From contig DVLP01000227.1 of assembly GCA_018715445.1 (NCBI GenBank), forward strand, positions 1 through 7,297: a stretch of DNA of 7,297 nt, read 5' to 3'. Below the pieces are notes generated by a model. The model saw nothing but the letters and a program-made list of their open reading frames with translations, had not been told where the DNA came from and ran no database searches. The DNA is from Candidatus Avipropionibacterium avicola (GTDB lineage: Bacteria; Actinomycetota; Actinomycetes; Propionibacteriales; Propionibacteriaceae). Both the position numbers and the translations under genes were made by a program. Shown piece after piece: positions 1 through 6,215 of the stretch (position 1 is the stretch's first letter; the number at the start of each line of letters is the position of its first letter).

Positions 1-210
1 GGGCAGGTGTCGGTGATCAGCTATGACGACGAGGTGGCCGCCACGAACCCGATCCCGACGACAGCCGTGGCCCCGGGGAAGTACGCGATGGGGCATCGTG
101 CCATCGACACCCTCGTGCGGCGGATCGAGGATCCGGATCGTCCGTACGAGTCGACGCGACTGCTGCCCGAACTCAAGGTCCGACAGACGACAGGTGCCCC
201 TGCCGTTTGA
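1..210 (+). CDS. LacI/GalR-family transcriptional regulator, C-terminal fragment (5' end outside window)
   Basis: The reading frame is open from the first base and ends with TGA at 208-210, giving the last 69 residues of a protein whose start lies outside the window. The piece matches the end of the LacI/GalR sugar-binding (periplasmic-binding-protein-like) domain: an SVISYDDE strand-turn near the beginning, then TAVAPGKYAMGHRAIDTL (the usual 'T.v..p..emG..A...L' stretch), then a basic helix RRIEDPD and the closing LLPELKVRQTTG (usual 'lp..lvvR.Stg'). LacI-type proteins are cytoplasmic repressors or activators that bind DNA as dimers and respond to sugars or related ligands. The DNA-binding helix-turn-helix is not in the window, so its target and ligand cannot be inferred. 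It converges on ftsY with a 20-bp gap and no obvious terminator. An internal start at 7 is only a downstream GTG, not a real gene start. The family assignment is quite sure; the specific role is unknown. Confidence 0.85.
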   Translation, partial: GQVSVISYDDEVAATNPIPTTAVAPGKYAMGHRAIDTLVRRIEDPDRPYESTRLLPELKVRQTTGAPAV

Positions 211-213
211 TCC

Positions 214-245
214 CTCAGTCGGTCAACAGCTCAGTCGGTCAACAG
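214..245. repeat. 16-bp perfect tandem duplication at the lacI-like/ftsY convergent junction
   Basis: The unit CTCAGTCGGTCAACAG occurs at 214-229 and again directly at 230-245. The right copy contains the last codons and TGA of ftsY (read on the minus strand as CTG TTG ACC GAC TGA). The left copy lies just past the ftsY stop, in the spacer before the end of the regulator gene. It looks like a slippage or short duplication event that was tolerated because it falls after the stop. No inverted repeat or T-run is present, so it does not look like a terminator. Confidence 0.9.
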
Positions 246-1445
246 GGCGTCGACGAAGCCCTCGGCCTCGAAGGGGGCCAAGTCGTCGGCACCCTCCCCC
301 AGGCCGACCAGCTTGACCGGGACGCCGAGCTCGCGCTGGACCTGGACGACGATGCCGCCCTTGGCCGAGCCGTCGAGCTTGGTGAGCACGATGCCGGTGA
401 CGTCGACGACCTCGGAGAAGATCCGGGCCTGGGTGAGGCCGTTCTGGCCGGTGGTGGCGTCGATGACCAGCAGCACCTCGGTGACCGGGGCGACCTTCTC
501 GATGACGCGCTTGACCTTGCCGAGCTCGTCCATCAGGCCGGTCTTGGTGTGGAGTCGACCCGCAGTGTCGACCACGACCACGTCGGCCTCACCGTCCACA
601 CCGGCCTTGACCGCCTCGAAGGCGACGCTGGCAGGGTCGGCCCCCTCCTCACCGCGCACGGTCGGGACCCCGACCCGCTCGCCCCAGGTGGCGAGCTGCT
701 CGGCGGCGGCAGCACGGAAGGTGTCGGCAGCGCCGAGGACGACGTCCTTGTCCTCGGCGACCAGCACGCGGGCGAGCTTGCCGACGGTGGTGGTCTTGCC
801 GGTGCCGTTGACCCCGACGACCATCACGACAGCGGGGTGCTCGAGCGAGGCATTGGTGGCCAGGCTGCGGTCCAGGGTGGGGTCGACCAGCTTGACGAGC
901 TCCTCACGCAGGATGTCGCGCGCCTTGTCGCTGCCGGCCACGCCCTCCACCCGCAACTTGGTGCGCAGGGCCTCGACCAGTTCAGTGGTCGGGCCGACAC
1001 CCAGGTCGGCGGTCAGCAGGGTGTCCTCGAAGTCCTCCCAGGTCTCGTCGTCGATCTGGTCGGCCGAGAGCAGGGCCAGCAGGCCACGGCTGAGGGCGTT
1101 CTTCTGACCGGCGAGCCGGCGACGCAGCCGGACCAGACGGGAGGCCGGGGGCTCGGGCTCCTCGAGCTCGGGGACGGTCTCGGGCTCAACCTCGGGCTCG
1201 ACGGTCGGCTCGGGCTCGGTGACGGCTTCCGGCTCGGCGGTGACGGCCTCGGACTCCCGTTCCGCGACAGCGACCGAACCGGTCGCCGAGTCCTCCTCGT
1301 CGGTGTCGTCGAGGGTCTCGGTCAGCTCCGCAGGCTGCTCGGCTCGGGTCAGCTGCTGGTGACGGCGGTACGACACCGCGCCGATCCCCAGCGCGGCCAG
1401 CGCAACGACAGCAGCGATGACCAGGAACAGGATGGTCAGGTCCAT
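231..1445 (-). CDS. ftsY: Signal recognition particle receptor FtsY (SRP GTPase)
   Basis: FtsY is the membrane-associated SRP receptor. It forms a GTP-dependent heterodimer with Ffh and hands ribosome-nascent chain complexes to the SecYEG translocon. The 404-residue protein begins with a hydrophobic helix (about residues 3-25), then a low-complexity linker rich in Glu and Pro (about 35-100), then the N domain (about 105-195) and the G domain. Visible GTPase motifs are G1 GVNGTGKTT (211-219), the SRP-type insertion DTFRAAA (241-247), G3 DTAGR (293-297), G4 TKLDGSAKGG (355-364) and the closing GLGEGADDLAPF (381-392). All are intact. The ATG at 1445 is the only reasonable start, because an in-frame TGA lies just three codons upstream (TGA CAC CAC ATG) and the hydrophobic helix follows at once. 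No Shine-Dalgarno sequence stands right before it. The N-terminal helix is typical of actinobacterial FtsY and would anchor it in the membrane. It lies downstream of smc and a small membrane-protein gene. Confidence 0.97.
   Translation of the reverse strand: MDLTILFLVIAAVVALAALGIGAVSYRRHQQLTRAEQPAELTETLDDTDEEDSATGSVAVAERESEAVTAEPEAVTEPEPTVEPEVEPETVPELEEPEPPASRLVRLRRRLAGQKNALSRGLLALLSADQIDDETWEDFEDTLLTADLGVGPTTELVEALRTKLRVEGVAGSDKARDILREELVKLVDPTLDRSLATNASLEHPAVVMVVGVNGTGKTTTVGKLARVLVAEDKDVVLGAADTFRAAAAEQLATWGERVGVPTVRGEEGADPASVAFEAVKAGVDGEADVVVVDTAGRLHTKTGLMDELGKVKRVIEKVAPVTEVLLVIDATTGQNGLTQARIFSEVVDVTGIVLTKLDGSAKGGIVVQVQRELGVPVKLVGLGEGADDLAPFEAEGFVDALLTD
1146..1256 (-). repeat. Low-complexity Glu-Pro repeat in the FtsY linker
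   Basis: This stretch encodes residues about 64-100 of FtsY and is made of EPE/VEPE-like units (TEPEP, VEPEVEPE, LEEPEPP). At DNA level it shows repeated GGCTCG/CTCGGG words. It is the acidic A-region that varies widely in length between FtsY proteins, and such repeats are prone to slippage. It is part of the gene, not a separate element. Confidence 0.7.
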
Positions 1446-1462
1446 GTGGTGTCAGGGGCCAT
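1436..1462 (-). other. Possible 8-codon leader ORF overlapping the ftsY start
   Basis: An ATG at 1462-1460 opens an eight-codon frame, MAPDTTWT, which ends with TGA at 1438-1436, six bases inside ftsY and in a different frame. Ribosomes finishing here would stop almost on the ftsY ATG, so re-initiation is conceivable, and ftsY itself lacks a nearby ribosome binding site. The mini-ORF has only a weak GAGGA about 11 bases upstream. A frame this short can easily arise by chance, so this is a suggestion only. Confidence 0.15.
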
Positions 1463-1463
1463 C

Positions 1464-1495
1464 GACCCGAAGGTCCTCGGTCCCCGCCTCCTCTC
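1464..1495 (-). promoter_or_regulatory. ftsY leader: orphan Shine-Dalgarno and UUCG mini-hairpin
   Basis: On the minus strand GAGAGGAGG (1495-1487) is an excellent match to the anti-Shine-Dalgarno sequence, but no ATG, GTG or TTG follows within 5-15 bases. Between it and ftsY lies GACC-TTCG-GGTC (1475-1464), a 4-bp stem closed by C-G around a UUCG tetraloop, an unusually stable small RNA hairpin. Together they may shape translation of ftsY, for example as a ribosome standby site, but this is inference. No clear -10/-35 pair is visible in this leader. Confidence 0.3.
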
Positions 1496-1499
1496 GTTC

Positions 1500-1524
1500 G
1501 ACACGTGCCGGATCGGCACGAGTC
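1500..1524 (-). terminator. Strong stem-loop between the small membrane gene and ftsY (possible terminator or attenuator)
   Basis: The arms 1500-1510 and 1514-1524 pair at 10 of 11 positions around a 3-base loop, with a 7-bp perfect GC-rich core (CGTGCCG / CGGCACG) and one A-A mismatch. It begins 45 bases after the stop codon of the small gene at 1570. There is no T-run after it in the direction of transcription; purine-rich sequence follows. It could be a U-less actinobacterial terminator, an RNA-stabilising element that separates smc-side and ftsY-side mRNA levels, or a protein-binding site. The fold is certain; the role is not. Confidence 0.4.
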
Positions 1525-1569
1525 TTCCAGCCCGAGGACGGTTCCGTCGACTCGGGTCGGCGTGGGCGG

Positions 1570-1833
1570 TCAGCGGTGCCGATTGACCAGGCGCTCGAAG
1601 CGGGCCGGGACCTCGGCCTCACCGTTGAGGTGTTGCTTCGCCCGGGCGAGGCGCTGGGTGAGTTCGGGGTGACGCCCCGTACGGGCATTGCCGTCGGTGC
1701 CGATCATCACGATCATCATGACCACAGCAGCAACACCGATGATGAGGAACATCGCGATCATGGCCATCCACACGGGTCTTCGGCCCTTTCTCCCCTGAGT
1801 ACCAACGGAACGGGAAGGTGGACCCGGCCCCAC
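1570..1833 (-). CDS. Small single-helix membrane protein, unknown function
   Basis: I do not recognise this protein. The longest frame is 87 residues from a GTG at 1833, which has an in-frame TGA five codons upstream and no ribosome binding site. Shorter starts are possible: GTG at 1773 (67 residues) or ATG at 1767 or 1761. A purine-rich AGGGGAGAAAGGG ends 10 bases before the 1773 GTG, which makes the short form attractive. What is visible is a basic stretch (GRKGRRP, residues 14-20), one very hydrophobic helix rich in Met, Ile and Val (about 22-45), then a charged tail with a likely helix (PELTQRLARAKQHLNGE, about 56-72, then ARFERLV). The basic residues before the helix suggest an N-inside topology. 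The tail faintly resembles the short C-terminal SHOCT-type helices found after a membrane helix in many small actinobacterial proteins, but this is by eye and weak. It lies between smc and ftsY, same strand, with spacers of 109 and 124 bp. Confidence 0.6.
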   Translation of the reverse strand: MGPGPPSRSVGTQGRKGRRPVWMAMIAMFLIIGVAAVVMMIVMIGTDGNARTGRHPELTQRLARAKQHLNGEAEVPARFERLVNRHR

Positions 1834-1852
1834 GACGGGGATGAGTCACACC

Positions 1853-1892
1853 GTTGTCACCTGCCCAATTCTGCCGCTGCGGACTTGACAAC
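1853..1892. repeat. Spaced 7-bp inverted repeat upstream of the small membrane gene
   Basis: GTTGTCA (1853-1859) and TGACAAC (1886-1892) are perfect inverted arms separated by 26 bases, in the spacer between smc and the small gene. The right arm holds a TTGACA-like hexamer on the plus strand, and the same bases read TTGTCA on the minus strand, but neither has a convincing -10 at the correct distance. It could be an operator or chance. Confidence 0.25.
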
Positions 1893-1923
1893 CCAACTCG
1901 GACCACACCGGCGCAGTGGGATC

Positions 1924-1942
1924 TTGATCACAGTGTGACCAA
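1924..1942 (-). terminator. Hairpin directly after the smc stop codon
   Basis: In the minus-strand transcript UUGGUCAC-ACU-GUGAUCAA folds into an 8-bp stem (one G-U pair) with a 3-base loop, starting at the base after the smc TGA. It is short, A/U-richer than its surroundings, and not followed by a U-run. It may protect the smc mRNA 3' end or weaken read-through; efficient termination is doubtful. The core TCACA-G-TGTGA also looks like two divergent CRP-like half sites, but in the wrong order for a CRP box. Confidence 0.35.
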
Positions 1943-4900
1943 TCAGGCCGAACGCTCCTCCTCGAGGCGCTGGCTGATGACGGTCGAGACACCGTCACCG
2001 CGCATCGTCACGCCGTACAACGAGTCGGCGATCTCCATGGTCCGCTTCTGGTGGGTGATCACCAGCAGCTGGGAGTTCTCCCGCAGCTCCTCGTACAACT
2101 CGAGCAGTCGGCCCAGGTTGGTGTCGTCGAGGGCCGCCTCCACCTCGTCGAGGATGTAGAACGGGCTGGGGCGCGCGATGAACAGCGACACCAGGAAGGC
2201 CACCGCGACCAGGGAGCGTTCACCACCGGAGAGCAGTGAGAGTCGCTTGACCTTCTTGCCCGGGGGCCGGGCCTCCACGTCGACGCCGGTCGTCAGCCAC
2301 TGTCCGGGGTCGGTCAGCACCAGACGCCCCTCGCCCCCGGGGAACAGCCGGGAGAAGACCCGCTCGAAGGCGGTCTCGACATCGGCGTACGCCTCGGCGA
2401 ACACCTGCTGGACGCGTGCGTCGACCTCCTCGATGATCCCGGCGAGGTCGGCGCGGGTCTTGCGCAGGTCCTCCAGTTGCTCGGCCAAGAAGGCGTGCCG
2501 CTCGGTCATCGCGTCGAACTCCTCGAGGGCCAACGGGTTGACCCGTCCGAGCTCGCGCAGGCCCCGCTCGGCCCGACGCAGCCGCTTGGCCTGTTCGTCG
2601 CGGACGAACGGCACCGGCTCGGGACGCTCGTCCTCCTCGGTCACCGGTGAGCCGTCGGGCATCACCAGGACCGGGACCAGCTGGTCGGGTCCGTACTCGC
2701 TGACCAGGACCTCGGCCTCGAGCCCGAGCTCCTCCATCGCCTTCTCCACGATGGCGTCGACCCGCATCTGCTGCTGGGCGCGGGCCAGCTCGTCACGGTG
2801 GGCGGAGTCGACCAGCTTCTGCATCTGCTCCGACAGGTCCTTGGCACGGGTCCGCACCTCGGCGAGCGCCCGCTCGGCCTCGGAGCGCTCGGCCTCGGCC
2901 TCACTGCGTTGCCGGGCCGCGATCGCCAGCGAGGCATCGATCCGCTGCAACACGAGCTCGGCGGCGGCACCGACCTGTCGGGCGGTCCGGGCCTCGGCCA
3001 GCAGTCGCTCCCGTCGCGCTGCGGCTCGGGCACGGGCCTCCCGTTCGGCAGCGGCCGCACGGATCAGGGCGTCGGCCCGACCCTGCAGTCCCCTGGCCCG
3101 CTCCTCCACGGTCCGCAGCGCGAGCCGCGCCTCCATCTCGGCACTGCGGGCCAACCTGGCCTGCTCGGCGAGCTGGTCACGGGCCTGCGGATCGGGCTCC
3201 TCCTCGGCCTCGTCACTGGCCATCTCGAGCCGTTCCTCCAGCTCGGCGAGTCCGGCGGCATCCTCCTCGCGGGACTGCTCGGCGGTGCTGATCCGGGCCG
3301 CGAGCCGTTCGGCCTCGTCCCGGGCGCCGTTGGCGACCGAGTTGAGGTGACCGAGCTCCTCGGCGATCGCGGCCATCTCGGCGTCGGACTCGTGCAGCCG
3401 GGCCAGGGCGACCTCGACCCGCGTGGTCGCCTCCGCGTGGCGCTGCTGGACCTCGGAGCGGGCGAACTGCAGCCGGTCCACGGTGTGGTCGGCCTCGGCG
3501 AGGCGGCGCTCGGCATCGTCGACGGCGGCCTGGACCTCGATCAGGCTCTGCTTGTTGCCCGAGCCGCCGGCGGTGAACCAGCTGCTCACCACGTCACCGT
3601 CACGGGTCACCGCGGTGACGTCGGGCAAGTCGGTGGCCAAGCCCCGCGCCGCGACGAGGTCGTCGACCACCGCCACCTTGCGCAACATCCGCCGCACTGC
3701 CGGGCCCAGGTCGTCACGGCAGGTGACGACCTCGGCGGCATAGCGGGCCCCGGCCGGCAGGCTCGGCCAGGTGTCGATGTCCTCGACGGAGCCCTCCCGG
3801 CCGGCGAGCAACATGCCGGCGCGGCCCAGGTCCTCGGACTTCAGGAAGTCGACGGCCGCGACGGCCTCGGACACCCCGGCCACCGCGACGGCCTCGGCCG
3901 CACTGCCCAGGGCGGTCGAGACCGCGGTCTCGTAGCCGGGCTCGACCTGCAGCACCGCAGCGACCTGACCGAGCAGGCCGGCGACCCGATCGTCGGCGGC
4001 CAACAGGGCGGCCCCGGCGTCCTTGCGCTCCAACCCGAGCTGGAGGGCCTCCAGACGTGCGGCCAGGGCGCTGCGTTCGGCCCGGGCGCTCTGCTCCTTC
4101 TCGGTCAGCTCGGCGACCTCCGCGTCGAGCACGGCCAGGGCCTCGGAGGCCTCCTCGTGCTCGGAGTCGAGGCTCTCCTCGCCGGAGTCGAGCCCGGCCA
4201 CCCGGCTCTCCAGTGCGGTGAAGTCGCGCTGGGCACGGGCAGCCCGCTCCTGGGCGGTGGTGTGGGCCTCGGTGAGACGGCCGATCTCCTCCTCGGCGGC
4301 GCCGGCCCGGGCCCGCAGGCTGTTGACCTGACCGGCCAGCCGGGCCAGACCCTCGCGACGGTCGGCGGCCGCCCGCATCAGGGCCGACAGCCGACGGTCC
4401 TCGACCTGGTGGGCCTCCTCGGCGGAGGCACGGCTCTCGGTGGCCTCGGCGAGGCGCTCGTCGGCCGCCAGTACCTCGGCCTCCAACTGGGCCTCCTCGG
4501 CAGCCACCTCCTCCGCCTCGGCCTCCAACTCGTCGGGGTCGCGACCGGTCTCCTCCTCGGGACCGACGTCGGCGGCGTTGCGGACCCGCTCGTTGGCGAT
4601 GGAGATGGTGGTCGCCACCCGCTCCCGCAGACCGGCCAGTGCGTACCAGGTCTCCTGGGCACGACTCAGCGCCGGACCCGAGGCCCGGACCGAGTCCTCG
4701 GCTGCGGACTCGGCGGCCGCGACCTCGGTGAGCGCGGCCTCCACCTCACTGCGGCGTTGGGTCAGGGCCTGCTCGTCGGCCCGTTCGGACTCCAGCGCCA
4801 ACTGGGCCTGGACCAGGTCGTCGGCCAGCAGGCGGGCGCGGGCATCGCGGACATCGGACTGGATGGTGGCCGCCTTGCGGGCCACCTCGGCCTGCCGGCC

Positions 4901-5515
4901 CAGGGGCTTGAGCTGGCGGCGGATCTCGGCGACCAGGTCCTCGAGGCGGTTCAGGTTGGCCTGGGTCGCCTCCAGCTTGCGCAGCGCCTTCTCCTTGCGC
5001 TTGCGGTGCTTCAGGACCCCGGCAGCCTCCTCGATGAACCCGCGCCGTCCCTCGGGGGTGGCCTGCAGGATCGAGTCGAGCTGGCCCTGGCCGACGATGA
5101 CGTGCATCTCGCGGCCGATGCCGGAGTCGCTGAGCAGGTCCTGCACGTCCAGCAGGCGGGCGGCATTGCCGTTGATGGCGTACTCGGAGCCGCCGTTGCG
5201 GAACATGGTCCGCGAGATCGTGACCTCGGTGTAGTCGATCGGCAGCGCGCCGTCGGTGTTGTCGATGGTGAGCACGACCTCGGCCCGACCGAGCGGGGCC
5301 CGCCCGGAGGTGCCGGCGAAGATGACGTCCTCCATCTTGCCGCCACGCAGGCTCTTGGCGCCCTGTTCGCCCATCACCCAGCTGAGGGCGTCGACGACGT
5401 TCGACTTGCCCGAGCCGTTGGGACCGACCACACAGGTGATCCCGGGCTCGAACTCGAGCGTCGTCGAGGAGGCGAATGACTTGAAGCCTCGCAGTGTGAG
5501 GTTCTTGAGATACAT
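1943..5515 (-). CDS. smc: Chromosome segregation ATPase Smc
   Basis: Smc is the core of the bacterial condensin (Smc-ScpA-ScpB), which is loaded near the origin by ParB and extrudes DNA loops to align and separate sister chromosomes. The protein has 1190 residues, a normal length. Order of parts: N-terminal ATPase half with Walker A GPNGSGKSN (31-39) and the GQGQLDSIL region (142-150); first coiled-coil arm (about 170-505), rich in Ala, Glu and Arg; hinge (about 508-655, ending FTAGGSG); second arm (about 660-1015); C-terminal ATPase half with the ABC signature LSLLSGGERSL (1092-1102), Walker B FYILDEVEAALDD (1119-1131) and switch His in LVITHQKRT (1151-1159). All catalytic motifs are intact. 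I place the start at the ATG at 5515, because MYLKNLTLRGFKSF is the standard Smc beginning and GAGAGGGGA sits five bases before it; a GTG one codon upstream is too close to that site. The ATG shares one base with the gtrA stop (TGATG). ftsY lies downstream. Confidence 0.98.
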   Translation of the reverse strand: MYLKNLTLRGFKSFASSTTLEFEPGITCVVGPNGSGKSNVVDALSWVMGEQGAKSLRGGKMEDVIFAGTSGRAPLGRAEVVLTIDNTDGALPIDYTEVTISRTMFRNGGSEYAINGNAARLLDVQDLLSDSGIGREMHVIVGQGQLDSILQATPEGRRGFIEEAAGVLKHRKRKEKALRKLEATQANLNRLEDLVAEIRRQLKPLGRQAEVARKAATIQSDVRDARARLLADDLVQAQLALESERADEQALTQRRSEVEAALTEVAAAESAAEDSVRASGPALSRAQETWYALAGLRERVATTISIANERVRNAADVGPEEETGRDPDELEAEAEEVAAEEAQLEAEVLAADERLAEATESRASAEEAHQVEDRRLSALMRAAADRREGLARLAGQVNSLRARAGAAEEEIGRLTEAHTTAQERAARAQRDFTALESRVAGLDSGEESLDSEHEEASEALAVLDAEVAELTEKEQSARAERSALAARLEALQLGLERKDAGAALLAADDRVAGLLGQVAAVLQVEPGYETAVSTALGSAAEAVAVAGVSEAVAAVDFLKSEDLGRAGMLLAGREGSVEDIDTWPSLPAGARYAAEVVTCRDDLGPAVRRMLRKVAVVDDLVAARGLATDLPDVTAVTRDGDVVSSWFTAGGSGNKQSLIEVQAAVDDAERRLAEADHTVDRLQFARSEVQQRHAEATTRVEVALARLHESDAEMAAIAEELGHLNSVANGARDEAERLAARISTAEQSREEDAAGLAELEERLEMASDEAEEEPDPQARDQLAEQARLARSAEMEARLALRTVEERARGLQGRADALIRAAAAEREARARAAARRERLLAEARTARQVGAAAELVLQRIDASLAIAARQRSEAEAERSEAERALAEVRTRAKDLSEQMQKLVDSAHRDELARAQQQMRVDAIVEKAMEELGLEAEVLVSEYGPDQLVPVLVMPDGSPVTEEDERPEPVPFVRDEQAKRLRRAERGLRELGRVNPLALEEFDAMTERHAFLAEQLEDLRKTRADLAGIIEEVDARVQQVFAEAYADVETAFERVFSRLFPGGEGRLVLTDPGQWLTTGVDVEARPPGKKVKRLSLLSGGERSLVAVAFLVSLFIARPSPFYILDEVEAALDDTNLGRLLELYEELRENSQLLVITHQKRTMEIADSLYGVTMRGDGVSTVISQRLEEERSA

Positions 5516-6126
5516 CACAGTCCCCTCTCGCCGGCTGGTTCGGCGGGCGCCTCGTCGATGGTGGCCTCGTCGGCCACGGTGTCAGCAGTGATCCCCCGTA
5601 CGGACCGGAAGGTCCAGAGCTTGTTGATCAGGAACGACAACGGCACCGTGACCATAATGGAGATCAGCGCTGCCCAGTAGTAGGGCGTGCGCAGGCCGGT
5701 CGACTCGTCGAAGATCGTCCGGTCGAGGGCGATCGGCGAGGTCGGGTTCATCAGCAGGGTCTGCACCCCGAGCCCGATCACCTGGGCGGTCGCCCCGACC
5801 GCGAGGAAGGGGCCGAACTCGGCCCACCACTTGGCATGCTTGCCGCTGCGGAAGGTCCAGATCCGGTTGAGCTGGAAGTTCGACAGGTTGGCGACCAGGA
5901 AGGCCAGGGTGGAGTAGACGTGATAGAGCCGGACGCTGAAATCGGTCAGCGGAATCGGAGCGACGATGTCCTCCGGGTGGGGGCCGATCTTGTTGCACAG
6001 GAACACGATGAACAGGTTCACGAGCACGCCGGAGCCGCCGACCAGGCCGAACCGGATCAGCATGAGCCAGTTGTGGCGGTGTCGGACGAACAGAAAGTCT
6101 TGCAGTCGCTTCACGATGGGAACCAA
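5515..6126 (-). CDS. GtrA-family four-helix membrane protein
   Basis: The protein (203 residues) belongs by eye to the GtrA family, small integral membrane proteins linked to movement or positioning of polyprenyl-phosphate-linked sugars for cell-surface glycans. Four hydrophobic helices are visible: about 22-44 (RFGLVGGSGVLVNLFIVFL), 67-84, 103-126 and 149-170. The family hallmark appears twice, NFQLNRIWTFRS (83-94) after helix 2 and FLINKLWTFRS (165-175) after helix 4, which reflects the internal two-fold repeat of these proteins. The last 25 or so residues form a hydrophilic, Ala/Glu-rich tail. The start is uncertain. The longest frame begins with TTG at 6126 (in-frame TGA three codons upstream, weak GAGCGG five bases before it); GTG at 6114 would remove four residues without touching helix 1. 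Its TGA overlaps the smc ATG, so the two are probably on one mRNA. GtrA genes usually sit beside glycosyltransferases, and none is seen here, so the substrate cannot be named. Confidence 0.88.
   Translation of the reverse strand: MVPIVKRLQDFLFVRHRHNWLMLIRFGLVGGSGVLVNLFIVFLCNKIGPHPEDIVAPIPLTDFSVRLYHVYSTLAFLVANLSNFQLNRIWTFRSGKHAKWWAEFGPFLAVGATAQVIGLGVQTLLMNPTSPIALDRTIFDESTGLRTPYYWAALISIMVTVPLSFLINKLWTFRSVRGITADTVADEATIDEAPAEPAGERGL
5521..5529 (-). promoter_or_regulatory. Ribosome binding site of smc inside the end of gtrA
   Basis: GAGAGGGGA on the minus strand is formed by the last Glu-Arg-Gly codons of gtrA and lies five bases before the smc ATG at 5515. It decides the start in favour of ATG over the GTG at 5518, and with the TGATG overlap it indicates translational coupling of smc to gtrA. 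Confidence 0.75.
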
Positions 6127-6215
6127 GATAACCGCTCACACCGCTCCGATAGCCAATCGACGAGCCCGTCAGCGCAGATGGCCACGGCCGTGATCGGTGG
6201 TCGAGCCACAAACGC
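6127..6215. other. Spacer between the oxygenase gene and gtrA; contains a 10-bp palindrome
   Basis: This 89-bp gap holds a perfect palindrome CACGGCCGTG at 6183-6192 and a short GTGG-CTCGA-CCAC inverted repeat (minus strand) near the end of the oxygenase gene. Neither has a T-run. A promoter for gtrA-smc would be expected here, but I see only poor matches (for example CTGACG followed 15 bases later by TATCGG on the minus strand). The palindrome may be an operator; nothing firm can be said. Confidence 0.25.

Noticed and set aside
207..1586. A 459-codon open frame on the plus strand, antisense to ftsY
   Set aside because: It overlaps the clear ftsY gene, has a Gly/Asp/Leu-biased composition and no recognisable domain; it is a shadow frame.
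1885..1907. Perfect TTGACA on the plus strand as a promoter
   Set aside because: No -10-like hexamer lies 16-18 bases downstream, and no plus-strand gene follows; the hexamer is part of an inverted repeat.
1928..1938. TCACA-G-TGTGA as a CRP/FNR-type operator
   Set aside because: CRP boxes have TGTGA first and TCACA second with a 6-base gap. Here the order is reversed with a 1-base gap, so an RNA hairpin after smc is a simpler reading.
2798..5479. An 893-codon open frame on the plus strand, antisense to smc
   Set aside because: It is fully covered by the well-supported smc gene, and its protein is a low-complexity Gly/Leu/Gln/Asp composition with no domain. Long antisense frames are expected opposite GC-rich, Ala/Glu/Arg-rich coiled-coil genes.
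5516..5518. GTG as an alternative smc start, overlapping gtrA by four bases (GTGA)
   Set aside because: It would sit only two bases from the ribosome binding site, and the next codon is the ATG that gives the conserved MYLK beginning.
6099..6130. Leaderless gtrA mRNA with TATCTT as -10 just before the GTG at 6114
   Set aside because: The -10 would be 10 bases from the start codon, longer than usual, and no -35 is visible; not strong enough to annotate.
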